Part shown: positions 41,181-50,539 of the stretch, piece after piece
Layout of the letters: each line of letters starts with the position of its first letter
Position numbering within the stretch: the stretch's first letter is position 1
Assembly (NCBI GenBank): GCA_965200465.1
Contig: OZ241358.1
Coordinates: 496,001 to 560,000, forward strand
From: Azophilus sp965200465
GTDB lineage: Bacteria > Pseudomonadota > Gammaproteobacteria > Pseudomonadales > Azotimanducaceae
Reading direction: 5' to 3'
DNA: 64,000 bases
The notes under the pieces: model-generated
What the model saw: only the letters and a program-made list of their open reading frames with translations
What the model was told of the DNA's origin: nothing
Databases searched by the model: none
Translations under genes and position numbers: made by a program

Positions 41181-43784
41181 TCAGGCCGGCATTCTGTCCA
41201 GAGCCTGGCGCAGGGTGTTCTCCAATTGGTAGATGGCTTCCGGGTCGGCGATGGGTTCGCCGCCCTGCGTTTGCACGTAGAACAGATCCTCCACCCTTTC
41301 GCCGAGGGTGGTGATGCGCGCCTCCAGCACCGCCATGTCAAGCTCGAAGAACAGGACGCCGATGCCGGCCAGCAGGCCGGGCCGGTCCGTGGTGCGCACC
41401 CAAAGCCTGGAGTAGGGCTCCCTTGGCTTGTGGCTCAGACTCACTTCGCTTGGCCTGTGCAGTTGCTTGTGGCGGCGCGGCCAGCGTTGCTGGCTAAGGG
41501 GCTTGATTTTGGCGTCGCTGACGGCCCGCGTCAAGCGCCGGACGACCTCCTGCCGATTGCCCCTAAGCGGCTGCCGCTGCAAGTCCAGGACGATGAAGGT
41601 GTTGAAGCACTGGCCGTCCGCGGTGGTGTGGATGCGGGCGTCATGGACCGACAGGTTCAACTGGCTGACGGCGATGACGGAGGCCGCGAACAGGTTGGGC
41701 TTGTCCCGCGTGTGGACGAAAATCTCCGTGGCGCCGTCGGCGGCGCCTTCGTTGGCTAGGTTCTTGAGCAGCACCAAGGGGCCGTCCGCCAAGTCGTGGG
41801 TGGCGAGGGCGACGGCTATTTCGGCGGCGCGCCGCGGTGGGTGGCGCAGCAGGAAGTCGTCGCCGAGGCGGTTCCACAGGGCGTTGGCCTCCGCCGCGCC
41901 AAGCCCCAGCGCCTCGGCGTCCTCGGCGGCCCGCTCGCGGCGGGCGCTCACCGTCGCCCGCCGGTCCATGGGGGATTCCAGACCTTGGCGCAGCAGTGCG
42001 CGGGCGTTGAAGTACAGTTGGCTTAGGAGCGTCGCCCGCCAGCTGTTCCAGAGGGTGGGGTTGGTGGCGGTGATGTCCGCCACCGTCAGGGCGTACAGAT
42101 AGTCCAGCCGCCGCTCCGACTTCACCCGCTTGGCGAAATTGAGCGCCACTTCCGGGTCGTGGATGTCTTGGTTTTGCGCCGTGCTGGACATGACCAAGTG
42201 GTCCGCCACCAACCACTCGACCAATTCGGCGTCATCGTCGCCAAGGCCCAGGCGACGGCAGAATTCAGCCGCGAACCCGGCGCCGAGTTCGGAGTGATCC
42301 CCGCCGCGGCCCTTGCCGATGTCGTGGTGCAGCCCGGCGATGTAGAGCAGCTCGATCTTGGGTATGGACTTGACGCAGAGATGCGCCACCGGAAACTGCT
42401 CGGCGTACGCCCGGTAGCGGAACATGCGCATGTTGCGGATCACCGTCATGGTGTGGGCATCGACCGTGTAGATGTGGAACAGGTCGTGCTGCATCCGGCC
42501 GATGACTTGCCCGAATTCGGGGATGTAGCGCCCTAGGATGCCGTAGCGCCGCATGCGCGTGAGTTGCGTGACCAGGGTGTAGGGCGCCTTCAGCAGTTCC
42601 AGGAAGTGCCGGGCGTTGCTTGGGTCCTGCCGGAACTGCTCGTCAATCAGGTGCAGATGTTGGCGAATCAGGCGGATGGTGCCGGCCCGCACCCCGGAGA
42701 TGTCGCGGCGGTTGGCGAGGATGACGAACATCTCCAGCAGGGCGCTGGGCGTCTCGGCGAAGACCCGCTCATGGACCGCCTCGATGGATTGGCCGTTGCT
42801 TTGAAAGCGCTCGTTGATGCGCTCCAGCGCCGGCTTCGCCGAGGCGAAGGATTCGTCAAGGAACTGCAGCACGATGTCGTTGACTTCGCGCAGGGTGAGC
42901 ACCCAACGGTAGTATTCCTGCATGAAGCGTTCAACGCCCAGCCGGGCGGTGGTGTCCGCGTAGCCGAGCCGCTGCGCCAGCGTTCGCTGGTGCTCGAACT
43001 GCAGGCGGTCCTCCTTGCGCCCGGCCACTAGGTGCAGGCCGTAGCGCACCCACCACAGATAGCGCCTGCCGCCGGTCAGCCATTCCCGCTCCAAGCCGGT
43101 GATGAGGCCGCGGCGCTCCAGTTCGGCGGGGTCCGCCGAGCCGTAGCTTCGCTTGCACACCCACAGGGCCGTCTGCAGGTCGCGCAGGCCGCCGGGAGAC
43201 TCCTTGACGTTCGGCTCCAAGCCGTACTCCACATCCTTGAAGCGTTTGTGCCGGCGCTCCTGCTCCGCTCTTTTGGCGCTTAGGAACCGGGCCGGCGGCC
43301 AGATGCGCGGGTGCGCCATCAAGGCGTCCAGCTTGGCCGCCAGCCGTTGCGCCTTGGCGGAACTGGGCTCGTCCAGCAGGCGTCGGTCCAGCATCGCCGT
43401 GGCCACGGTGACGTCCGCCCTGACCGCCTCTCGGCAGTCCTTGAGGGAGCGCACGCTGTGGCCGATGTCGAGGTTGAGGTCGAAGAGCAGGCGGACGAAG
43501 GGTTCGATCTCCGTCCGGCGCCGGTGCGGGCGCTCCGCCAGTATGAACAGATCGATGTCCGACCCCGGATGCAGTTCGCCGCGGCCGTAGCCGCCCACTG
43601 CGTACAGCACCAGGTCGTTCAGCGCCTCGGCGCTGAAGTGTTCCCGCCAAAGGCCGCGCAGCAGGCCGTCGAAGAAAGCCACCCGGTCGGCGACGATGCT
43701 CTCTATGGGCGCCCTGGCCCAATAACGCGCCGCCAGCTGCGCGTCTTGGTCGCGGATGCGTTCGCGCAGCGCCCTAACCTGCAT
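41181..43784 (-). CDS. glnD: Bifunctional PII uridylyltransferase / uridylyl-removing enzyme
   Basis: 867 residues. Senses glutamine and modifies the PII protein. Domains in order: nucleotidyltransferase (LVLYAVGGYGRGELHPGSDIDLFI), a linker helical domain, an HD hydrolase (LLYIAGLHHDIGKGRGGDHS, VEWLVADHLVMS), and two C-terminal ACT domains (EIFVHTRDKPNLFAASV; LWVRTTDRPGLLAGIGVLFF). Length close to E. coli GlnD (890). The dapC gene often found downstream in other gammaproteobacteria is absent here. Confidence 0.96.
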   Translation of the reverse strand: MQVRALRERIRDQDAQLAARYWARAPIESIVADRVAFFDGLLRGLWREHFSAEALNDLVLYAVGGYGRGELHPGSDIDLFILAERPHRRRTEIEPFVRLLFDLNLDIGHSVRSLKDCREAVRADVTVATAMLDRRLLDEPSSAKAQRLAAKLDALMAHPRIWPPARFLSAKRAEQERRHKRFKDVEYGLEPNVKESPGGLRDLQTALWVCKRSYGSADPAELERRGLITGLEREWLTGGRRYLWWVRYGLHLVAGRKEDRLQFEHQRTLAQRLGYADTTARLGVERFMQEYYRWVLTLREVNDIVLQFLDESFASAKPALERINERFQSNGQSIEAVHERVFAETPSALLEMFVILANRRDISGVRAGTIRLIRQHLHLIDEQFRQDPSNARHFLELLKAPYTLVTQLTRMRRYGILGRYIPEFGQVIGRMQHDLFHIYTVDAHTMTVIRNMRMFRYRAYAEQFPVAHLCVKSIPKIELLYIAGLHHDIGKGRGGDHSELGAGFAAEFCRRLGLGDDDAELVEWLVADHLVMSSTAQNQDIHDPEVALNFAKRVKSERRLDYLYALTVADITATNPTLWNSWRATLLSQLYFNARALLRQGLESPMDRRATVSARRERAAEDAEALGLGAAEANALWNRLGDDFLLRHPPRRAAEIAVALATHDLADGPLVLLKNLANEGAADGATEIFVHTRDKPNLFAASVIAVSQLNLSVHDARIHTTADGQCFNTFIVLDLQRQPLRGNRQEVVRRLTRAVSDAKIKPLSQQRWPRRHKQLHRPSEVSLSHKPREPYSRLWVRTTDRPGLLAGIGVLFFELDMAVLEARITTLGERVEDLFYVQTQGGEPIADPEAIYQLENTLRQALDRMPA

Positions 43785-43823
43785 GCGCGGCCGCGCCCTT
43801 CCGGCGCATCGACAAGCGGCTGG

Positions 43824-44642
43824 TCACTGGAGGCGGCGCCTGCAACTGCGCAACGCCTCGGCCTCCTCGGGACGCTGGGTCAAAACCTCGGCGCCGGCTT
43901 CGGTGACCAGCAGGGTGTGCTCCCACTGCGCGGACAGCTTGTGGTCCTTGGTCACCACCGTCCAGCCGTCCGGCAGGATTTTCACCTGCGGCCGGCCGGC
44001 GTTGATCATGGGCTCCACGGTGAAGGTCATGCCCGCTTCCATCGCCGCCCCGGTGCCGGGGCGCCCGTGGTGCAGAATCTGCGGTTCGTCGTGGAAGACC
44101 TTGCCGATGCCGTGGCCGCAGAACTCGCGCACCACGGAAAACCGCTGGCCTTCGGCATGGGACTGAATGGCGTGGCCGAGGTCGCCGAGCCTGGCGCCCG
44201 GGCGAACGGCGGCGATGCCCCGGTACAGGCACTCCTGAGCCACCCGCACCAGCCGTTCGGCCAGCACCGTCGGCTTGCCGACCAGGAACATCTTGCTGGT
44301 GTCCCCGTGGTAGCCGTCCTTGATGACGGTGACGTCGATGTTGAGGATGTCGCCGCTCTTCAGCCTCTTCTTCGCCGAAGGAATGCCGTGGCAGACCACA
44401 TGGTTGACGGAGGTGCAGACCGAACGGGGGAACGGCGGAACCTTGGGGTTGTTGCTGTAGTGCAGCGGCGCCGGAACGCAGCCGATCTCGTTGACGATGT
44501 AGCTGTGGCAGAGGTCGTTGAGGTGGTCCGTGGTCACGCCCGGCCGGATGTGTTCGCCGATCATTCCAAGAACGCCGGCGGCCAAGCGCCCGGCGCGGCG
44601 CATGCCGTCGATGTCTGCGGCGTTGGAGACTTTGGCGTGCAT
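43824..44642 (-). CDS. map: Methionine aminopeptidase, type I
   Basis: 272 residues from ATG 44642. Removes the initiator methionine. Metal-binding blocks: GIPSAKKRLKSGDILNIDV with its Asp, YHGDTSKMFLVG, EFCGHGIGKVFHDEPQILHHG with the His, MTFTVEPMIN with the Glu, and SAQWEHTLLVTEAG. A TATAAC box lies about 10-16 bases before the start, so the mRNA leader is very short. Diverges from rpsB, as in most gammaproteobacteria. Confidence 0.96.
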   Translation of the reverse strand: MHAKVSNAADIDGMRRAGRLAAGVLGMIGEHIRPGVTTDHLNDLCHSYIVNEIGCVPAPLHYSNNPKVPPFPRSVCTSVNHVVCHGIPSAKKRLKSGDILNIDVTVIKDGYHGDTSKMFLVGKPTVLAERLVRVAQECLYRGIAAVRPGARLGDLGHAIQSHAEGQRFSVVREFCGHGIGKVFHDEPQILHHGRPGTGAAMEAGMTFTVEPMINAGRPQVKILPDGWTVVTKDHKLSAQWEHTLLVTEAGAEVLTQRPEEAEALRSCRRRLQ

Positions 44643-44852
44643 GGCGGGTTATGTTATAAACGCCGGCGCTTCGGAGCAACGGCGCAGCGCCGGGGCTGCG
44701 GAGCGTTGGGAACGACATGACGCACGCGGTCCGTTGCGAATTCACGGGTGCCGGCGGCGCTGGTTGCTGAATCGGGCTTAGGCCCCGCACAGCGCAGGTG
44801 CAACGCCGGTCTGAATTTAAGGGGCTGCGGAGGCTTAACCCGGAGACCATGA

Positions 44853-45656
44853 ATGAACATCAGCATGCGCGACATGTTGGCCGCGGGCGTACACTTCGGC
44901 CATCAAACCCGTTACTGGAACCCGAAAATGGCGCCGTTCATTTTCGGCGCCAGAAACAAGATACACATCGTCAACCTAGAGAAAACCGTGCCCGCCTTTG
45001 AGCAGGCATTGGCGGAAATTCGCCGGCTGGCGGGTCTTGGCAAGAAGATGCTCTTCGTCGGCACCAAGCGGGCGGCGGCCAAGGTGGTGCGGGAGCAAGC
45101 CTGCCGAGTGGGCATGCCCTTCGTGGACCAGCGCTGGCTCGGCGGCATGCTCACCAACTACAAGACCATTCGCCAGTCCATTGAGCGGTTGAAGGCTCTG
45201 GAGCTTGAGATCGAACGGCTGGAGGAGCAGGAGCGCCTGCACCTGGAGGGGAAGTCGGACAAGCTTCCCATCACCAAGAAGGAGCTGCTGCAAAAGCGCC
45301 GCCTCATGGCCAAGCTGGACCGCAGCCTTGGCGGCATCAAGGACATGGGCGGCCTGCCGGACGCCATCTTCGTGGTCGATGTGCGGCACGAGCACATCGC
45401 CGTAACCGAAGCGAACAAGCTCGGCATACCCGTGTTCGCGGTGGTGGACACCAACAGCGACCCGGACGGAGTGGACTACGTCATTCCCGGCAATGACGAC
45501 GCCATGCGCGCCATTCGCCTCTACTTGACCGCAGTGGCGGACGCCGTTCAGGAGGGGCATGACAACGCTTCCGCCGGCGCCTTGGGCGCCGGTGAACTCG
45601 TTGAAATCGAAGACGAGGGCGGCGAAGCCCTTGCGCTCGGCGGGGGAGGGAGCTAG
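44853..45656 (+). CDS. rpsB: 30S ribosomal protein S2
   Basis: 267 residues from ATG 44853 (GGAG nine bases upstream; an earlier ATG at 44849 is out of frame). MNISMRDMLAAGVHFGHQTRYWNPKM is the universal S2 start, followed by TVPAFEQALAEIR, KKMLFVGTKRAAAKVV and DAIFVVDVRHEHIAVTEA. About 25 residues longer than the E. coli protein, through an acidic/Gly tail. Heads the translation block with a 210-bp leader likely to hold autoregulatory structure. Confidence 0.97.
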   Translation: MNISMRDMLAAGVHFGHQTRYWNPKMAPFIFGARNKIHIVNLEKTVPAFEQALAEIRRLAGLGKKMLFVGTKRAAAKVVREQACRVGMPFVDQRWLGGMLTNYKTIRQSIERLKALELEIERLEEQERLHLEGKSDKLPITKKELLQKRRLMAKLDRSLGGIKDMGGLPDAIFVVDVRHEHIAVTEANKLGIPVFAVVDTNSDPDGVDYVIPGNDDAMRAIRLYLTAVADAVQEGHDNASAGALGAGELVEIEDEGGEALALGGGGS

Positions 45657-45659
45657 CAC

Positions 45660-46568
45660 ATGGCCATATCCGCTCAGCAGGTGAAGGCCCTGCGCGAACT
45701 GACTGGCCTCGGCATGATGGAATGCAAGGCCGCTCTGCAGGAGGTCGGCGGCGACCTTGACGCGGCGGTTGACCACCTGCGCCGCAAGAGCGCCTTGAAG
45801 GCGGCCAAGAGGTCCGGGCGCACGGCCGCCGAGGGGCTTTTGGGGCTTAGGGCGTCGGCGGACGGCAAGTGCGCCGCTCTGGTGGAGGTCAACGTCGAAA
45901 CCGACTTCGCCGCGCGCAATCCGAAGTTCATCGAATTTGTTGACCGCATTGCCGCCGCCGCCTTGGAGACCGACCAGGGCGCCGACCAGCTGGCCGCCGC
46001 CTTCAACGCCGAACGGCAGGCCTTGGTGCAGGAAATCGGCGAGCACATCAGGCTGCGGCGCGTCGAGCGCCTAGCCGCGCCGGACGGCGCCGTCGGCAGC
46101 TATTTGCACAGTGACCGGCGCAAGGGCGCTCTGGTGGAGTTGGCCGCCGCCGACCGCCAGTTGGGCCGGGAGCTGGCCATGCACGTCACCGCCCATGACC
46201 CGACGCCTCTGGTGGTGCGGGAGGAGCAGCTTGACGAGGCGACCGTGGCGAAGGAGCGGGAGATCGTCGCCGCCCGCACCGCCGACGAAGTGGCCGAACA
46301 GGAGGCGCGCACCGGCAAGGCGGTGCCGCCGCAAATTGTGGAGAAGCGGGTGCAGGGACGGCTGCGCAAGCTCCTTGCGGAGGTCAGCCTGGAGCAGCAG
46401 GCGTTCGTCAAGGATCCCCAAGTCAAGGTCGGCGCCTTGCTGCGCGGCAAAGGTGCGCAGGTGCGGCGCTTCGCCCGTCTTGCAGTGGGCGAGGGCATTG
46501 AGGCGGCGGAGCAGGACTTTGCCGCCGAGGTCGCGGCCGAGGTCGGCCGCGCCGCATCCTCGGCTTAG
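45660..46568 (+). CDS. tsf: Elongation factor Ts
   Basis: 302 residues; GGAGGGAG before the ATG, 3 bp after rpsB. Nucleotide exchange factor for EF-Tu. MAISAQQVKALRELTGLGMMECKAALQEVGGDLDAAVDHLRR is the family start; LVEVNVETDFAARNPKF, AMHVTAHDP and LLEQQAFVKDP-like blocks follow. Slightly longer than E. coli EF-Ts (283). Confidence 0.97.
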   Translation: MAISAQQVKALRELTGLGMMECKAALQEVGGDLDAAVDHLRRKSALKAAKRSGRTAAEGLLGLRASADGKCAALVEVNVETDFAARNPKFIEFVDRIAAAALETDQGADQLAAAFNAERQALVQEIGEHIRLRRVERLAAPDGAVGSYLHSDRRKGALVELAAADRQLGRELAMHVTAHDPTPLVVREEQLDEATVAKEREIVAARTADEVAEQEARTGKAVPPQIVEKRVQGRLRKLLAEVSLEQQAFVKDPQVKVGALLRGKGAQVRRFARLAVGEGIEAAEQDFAAEVAAEVGRAASSA

Positions 46569-46581
46569 GGGAGCTGCTTAG

Positions 46582-47307
46582 TTGCCCGGTTCCCGTGCCA
46601 GGATGCTGCTCAAGCTGTCCGGGGAGGCGTTGGCCGGCCGCCTTGGGTTCGGCATCGACCCGCAGGTTCTTGACCGGCTTTGCCAAGACATCGCCGCTGC
46701 CGTGGCGCTTGGCGCGGAGGTCGCCTTGGTTTGCGGCGGCGGCAACCTGTTTCGCGGCGCCCGCTTGGCGGAGGCCGGCATGAACCGCGTGGTCGCCGAT
46801 CAGATGGGCATGCTCGCCACCTGCATGAACAGCCTCGCCATCGGCGACGCCTTGGGCCGGGCCGGCGTCTCGGCGAAGGTGTTTTCCGCCGTTGCGGTGG
46901 GCGGTTTTCTGCCGGCCTACAGCGCCGCCGAGGCCCGGGCGGCCCTGCGCCGGAGGGAGGTGGCCATCGTCGCCGGCGGCACCGGCAACCCCTTCTTCAC
47001 CACGGACACGGCGGCCTGCCTGCGCGCCCTGGAGCTGGGCGCGGGCGCCGTGCTGAAGGCGACCAAGGTGGACGGCGTCTATGCCGCGGACCCGGTGCTT
47101 GACCCGATGGCGAAGCGTTTTGCGGCCCTGACTTTCGACGAGGTGCTGGCCCGCAATCTCGGCGTCATGGACTTGTCCGCCATCTGCCTGTGCCGGGACC
47201 ATGCTCTGTCCGTGGTGGTGTTCGATCTTGCGGCGCCCGGTGCATTGACCCGAATCGTCAAGGGTGAGAAGGTTGGCACCCGAATCGTGGCGGCCTTGGC
47301 CGATTGA
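46582..47307 (+). CDS. pyrH: UMP kinase
   Basis: 241 residues from TTG 46582, with GGGGAG nine bases upstream; no in-frame ATG before the conserved RMLLKLSGEAL block. Phosphorylates UMP to UDP. Amino-acid-kinase fold: VALVCGGGNLFRG, DQMGMLATCMNSLAIGDAL, VAIVAGGTGNPFFTTDTAACLRALELGA and KATKVDGVYAADPVLDPMAKR. Confidence 0.95.
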   Translation: MPGSRARMLLKLSGEALAGRLGFGIDPQVLDRLCQDIAAAVALGAEVALVCGGGNLFRGARLAEAGMNRVVADQMGMLATCMNSLAIGDALGRAGVSAKVFSAVAVGGFLPAYSAAEARAALRRREVAIVAGGTGNPFFTTDTAACLRALELGAGAVLKATKVDGVYAADPVLDPMAKRFAALTFDEVLARNLGVMDLSAICLCRDHALSVVVFDLAAPGALTRIVKGEKVGTRIVAALAD

Positions 47308-47336
47308 CCGCCTAGCTGAACGGACGTTGAACGCCA

Positions 47337-47894
47337 ATGATTGACGAAATCGCCGCGGACGCCGACGAACGCATGGGCAAAACCCTGGACGCCATGCAGG
47401 GCGCCTTCGCCAAAATTCGCAGCGGGCGCGCCCATCCCGGCCTTCTCGACAGCATCAGCGTACCCTATTACGGCAGCGAAGCGCCTTTGCACCAAGTGGC
47501 CAGCGTACGCGTGGAGGACGCCCGCACCCTGTCCGTGTCGCCTTGGGAGAAGAGCCTGATTCCAGAAATTGAGAAGGCGCTGCTGAGGAGCGACCTCGGC
47601 CTCAATCCAACCACTTCCCAGAACCTCATTCACGTCCCTCTGCCGGCGCTTACCGAAGACAGCCGGCGCGGCCTAGCGCGTCAGGCCCGGCAGGAGGCGG
47701 AGGCCGCCCGCATCGCCATGCGCAACGTGCGGCGGGACGCCATCGCCGACATTCGCGAGCTGTTGAAGGAGAGGGAGGTGGCCAAGGATGACGCCCATCG
47801 AGGCGAAGAAAGGGTGCAAGCCGTCACCGACCGCCGCATCCGCGAAGTGGACCGGGCCCTGGAGGCCAAGGAAGCCGACTTGATGGAGGTTTGA
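47337..47894 (+). CDS. frr: Ribosome recycling factor
   Basis: 185 residues. Splits post-termination ribosomes with EF-G. MGKTLDAMQGAFAKIRSGRAHPGLLDSI, VEDARTLSVSPWEKSLIPEIEKALLRSDLGLNP and LTEDSRRGLARQARQEAEAARIAMRNVRRDA are all standard. Expected length and place after pyrH. Confidence 0.97.
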   Translation: MIDEIAADADERMGKTLDAMQGAFAKIRSGRAHPGLLDSISVPYYGSEAPLHQVASVRVEDARTLSVSPWEKSLIPEIEKALLRSDLGLNPTTSQNLIHVPLPALTEDSRRGLARQARQEAEAARIAMRNVRRDAIADIRELLKEREVAKDDAHRGEERVQAVTDRRIREVDRALEAKEADLMEV

Positions 47895-48001
47895 GTGGCC
47901 GCCGGAGGGGAAGCACAGAGGCTGCGCGGCCCAACCCTTGGCACCTTGGGCGGTTGCCGCCGCTCGGGCCGCCGTCCGTCCTTTTGACATGGTTGAGGAA
48001 G

Positions 48002-48739
48002 ATGTCGGAGTCGTCGCTTAACGCCGTCGAAGCAGTGCCGACCGCCTTGCCGCTGCATGTGGCCATCATCATGGACGGCAACCACCGCTGGGCCAAGCGG
48101 CGCCATCTGCCGGGCGCGGCGGGGCACCGCGCCGGGGCGAAAAACGTCCGCAGCATCGCCGAAGCCTGTGCGGACTACGGTGTGCAGTGCCTGACTTTGT
48201 TCGCCTTCAGCACGGAGAACTGGCAACGGCCCAAGCCGGAGGTGAGCCTCCTGCTTGACTTGATGCGCGGCGTCCTTGAAAAGGACTTGGACGACCTGCA
48301 CAAGCGGGATGTGCGCCTCAACATCATCGGCGACCGCTCGCGCTTTCCTTCCGACTTGCAGATGCAGATGAACCGGGCGGAGACGCTCACCCGCGCCAAC
48401 GGCGGCCTTGCCCTCAACATCGCCGCCAACTACGGCGGGCGCTGGGACATCACCGAGGCCGCTCGGGCGATTGCCGACGCCGTTGCCGAAGGCCGCTTGG
48501 CCCCGGAGGACATCGACGAGGAGCTGTTCGCCGCCCGCCTTTCCCTCGGCGCCTTGCCTCCCCCGGACCTCTGCATCCGCACCGGCGGCGACCAGCGCAT
48601 CAGCAACTTCCTGCTCTGGGACTTCGCCTACACGGAGCTCTACTTCACCGAAGCCTTCTGGCCGGACTTCAACGAAACCTGCCTCTACGAAGCCTTCGCC
48701 GCCTTCGAGGACCGCAAACGGCGCTTCGGCTGCCGATGA
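48002..48739 (+). CDS. uppS: Undecaprenyl diphosphate synthase
   Basis: 245 residues from ATG 48002 (GAGGAAG just upstream); the longer frame from 47891 lacks homology in its first part. Makes the C55 lipid carrier for cell-wall synthesis. IIMDGNHRWAKRRHLPGAAGHRAGAKNV, LTLFAFSTENWQRPKPEV, LNIAANYGGRWDI and DLCIRTGGDQRISNFLLWDFAYTELYF are the cis-prenyltransferase regions. Confidence 0.96.
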   Translation: MSESSLNAVEAVPTALPLHVAIIMDGNHRWAKRRHLPGAAGHRAGAKNVRSIAEACADYGVQCLTLFAFSTENWQRPKPEVSLLLDLMRGVLEKDLDDLHKRDVRLNIIGDRSRFPSDLQMQMNRAETLTRANGGLALNIAANYGGRWDITEAARAIADAVAEGRLAPEDIDEELFAARLSLGALPPPDLCIRTGGDQRISNFLLWDFAYTELYFTEAFWPDFNETCLYEAFAAFEDRKRRFGCR

Positions 48740-49105
48740 GGCCCTGCTGAGCGTTCGCCCTGCATCGTTTTCCGGTCCGCAACTTCCCCAATCGGTTCGG
48801 AGCGATGGCTTACGCCGACCTGTGCAGGCGTTGATGCGACGAACGGGCCGTCAGTTGCCTTGCGCATCCCTCCGCCATCCTTTAAGGTGCTTGTCAACTA
48901 AAAAACCCATTGGTCAAGCCAATGCCCAAACGCGCCACTGCCAGCAAACCAACCAAGCCGCGGCCTTCCACCCCGACGGAATCCCCCAAGCACTTGCCGG
49001 TCGGTCCCGGAAAGCAACAGGTAACGGACACCGCCAAACCCCCAGCTCCGCCGCCAACACAAAAAGGGAAGAATTCCTAAACTTGCCGATAAGGAAATCT
49101 CCGTC
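48740..49105. other. Gap between uppS and the SLATT-like gene
   Basis: About 365 bp. The right half contains a possible small basic protein gene (48922-49080); the left half shows nothing recognisable. Confidence 0.5.
48922..49080 (+). CDS. Possible small basic Pro/Lys-rich protein
   Basis: 52 codons from ATG to TAA, ending 25 bp before the next gene. Composition is strongly Pro, Lys, Thr and Ser (many TPT, KPT, PPP clusters) and probably disordered. AAGGTG lies well upstream, so the ribosome site is weak. Kept because it ends neatly before the SLATT-like gene, which also breaks the normal operon order; may be part of the same inserted unit. Confidence 0.35.
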   Translation: MPKRATASKPTKPRPSTPTESPKHLPVGPGKQQVTDTAKPPAPPPTQKGKNS

Positions 49106-49705
49106 ATGTCCGAGACATGCAGAGCCTTCTACCACCAACTGTTCGGCGTTCGACGCTCGGTGCGCTACCATCAGCGCCGCCAGTCCTACTTTGAGGCTTG
49201 CCACACCTTCATTGCCGCGCTGCAGGTCATTTTCGGCTCGTCGGCGGTGGCCGCCATCCTCTCCAATTCCGGCATTTGGGTTGGCGTGTCGCTGGCCGCC
49301 GTGCCGCCGCTGCTGGCCTCGGTGGACCTGGTTTTCGGCACATCGCGCCGGGCCACCCTGCATGCTTCCCTAGGGCGTCGGTTTTCGCAACTTGAGGCCG
49401 ACATGGTCCCTCATGAGGTGGATTCCTCCACCCTGGGCAGTGACGGCCTCACCCGCTTTCAACAACGGCGTCTGTCCATTGAGGCCGATGAGCCGCCGAA
49501 ACTTCGCGTCGTGGATCTGCTCAGCCACAACGATTTGGTGCGCAGCACCTACACCCACGGCAGCATCTATCCCATCGGCTTGCTCTGGCGCACCTGCGGC
49601 CACGCCTTTGATGTCAATGTGGACAAGGCCCTTTCCAGCGCCGCGCCATACCAACCTTTCGAGTCCGGTGCGGCCCAAGCAAATCATGGCGTCGCCAATG
49701 CTTGA
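49106..49705 (+). CDS. Two-helix membrane protein, SLATT-like
   Basis: 199 residues. A basic N-terminal segment (VRRSVRYHQRRQSYFEACHTF) leads into two adjacent hydrophobic helices (ALQVIFGSSAVAAILSN and VSLAAVPPLLASVDLVFG), then RRATLHASLGRRFSQLEADM and a soluble remainder. This layout resembles SLATT-domain proteins, proposed pore-forming effectors often paired with nucleotide-signal defence genes; no such partner is visible here. Sits between uppS and cdsA, normally adjacent, so it was inserted into the operon. Confidence 0.7.
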   Translation: MSETCRAFYHQLFGVRRSVRYHQRRQSYFEACHTFIAALQVIFGSSAVAAILSNSGIWVGVSLAAVPPLLASVDLVFGTSRRATLHASLGRRFSQLEADMVPHEVDSSTLGSDGLTRFQQRRLSIEADEPPKLRVVDLLSHNDLVRSTYTHGSIYPIGLLWRTCGHAFDVNVDKALSSAAPYQPFESGAAQANHGVANA

Positions 49706-49750
49706 TTGACGCGGTTTGCGCCATCTAGTCCGCGTTGCAGGGGTTGGTGA

Positions 49751-50539
49751 ATGCTGAAAAACCGCATCATCACCGGGGTTTGCCTAGCCTTGGCGGTGGC
49801 GGCCGGCATTTACCTGCTGCCGGCGGCTTGGCTGGCCGCGGTCTTTGCCGTTGTCGGTGGGCTGGCGGCTTGGGAATGGGCCGCCTGCGTCGGCTTGGGT
49901 GCGCCGCGAGGGCGGTGGCTCTATGTCGGCGCCGTGGCGGTGGTTTTGGCGGTCGCCTACGTCAGCGAAGCCGTGCGGGCTTGGGCGCCTTGGCTGGGCT
50001 TGGCGGTTTGGGTGGGCGCCGCCGCCGTCATATTGGCCTATCCGGCCGGCCGAACGTTTTGGGGACGGCAATGGTTCCTGGCCGGTTTGGGCGTGGCGGT
50101 GATTGGCTGCGCTTGGACGGGCGCCTTGACCGTTCGGGAACAGCCGCAGGGGACGCACTGGCTGGTGTGGCTGTTCCTGCTGGTGGGCGTGGCGGATGTG
50201 GGCGCTTATTTCACCGGCAAGGCTTGGGGGCGGCGCAAGCTGGCGCCGCGCTTGAGCCCCGGCAAGACTTGGGAGGGAATAGCCGGCGGGGCTTTCCTGA
50301 GCGCCTTGGTGTGCTTCGGCTTTTTGGCGGTCTGGGGGCGGCTGAGTTGGTTCTGGGTGGGCGCAACCTTGGCGTTGGTGGCCGTTGACGTCTTTGGCGA
50401 CTTGCTGGAGAGCCTGCTCAAGCGGGAGGCCGGGGTCAAGGACTCCGGCGCCTTGCTGCCAGGGCACGGCGGGGTTCTGGACCGCATTGATTCGGCGCTG
50501 GCGGCGCTGCCGATCTTCTCCTTGCTGTTGATTCCCTAA
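49751..50539 (+). CDS. cdsA: Phosphatidate cytidylyltransferase
   Basis: 262 residues, seven to eight hydrophobic helices. Makes CDP-diacylglycerol. The CDS signature is complete near the C-terminus: FGDLLESLLKREAGVKDSG, then LLPGHGGVLDRIDS. Followed without a gap by the glycosyltransferase gene. Confidence 0.95.
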   Translation: MLKNRIITGVCLALAVAAGIYLLPAAWLAAVFAVVGGLAAWEWAACVGLGAPRGRWLYVGAVAVVLAVAYVSEAVRAWAPWLGLAVWVGAAAVILAYPAGRTFWGRQWFLAGLGVAVIGCAWTGALTVREQPQGTHWLVWLFLLVGVADVGAYFTGKAWGRRKLAPRLSPGKTWEGIAGGAFLSALVCFGFLAVWGRLSWFWVGATLALVAVDVFGDLLESLLKREAGVKDSGALLPGHGGVLDRIDSALAALPIFSLLLIP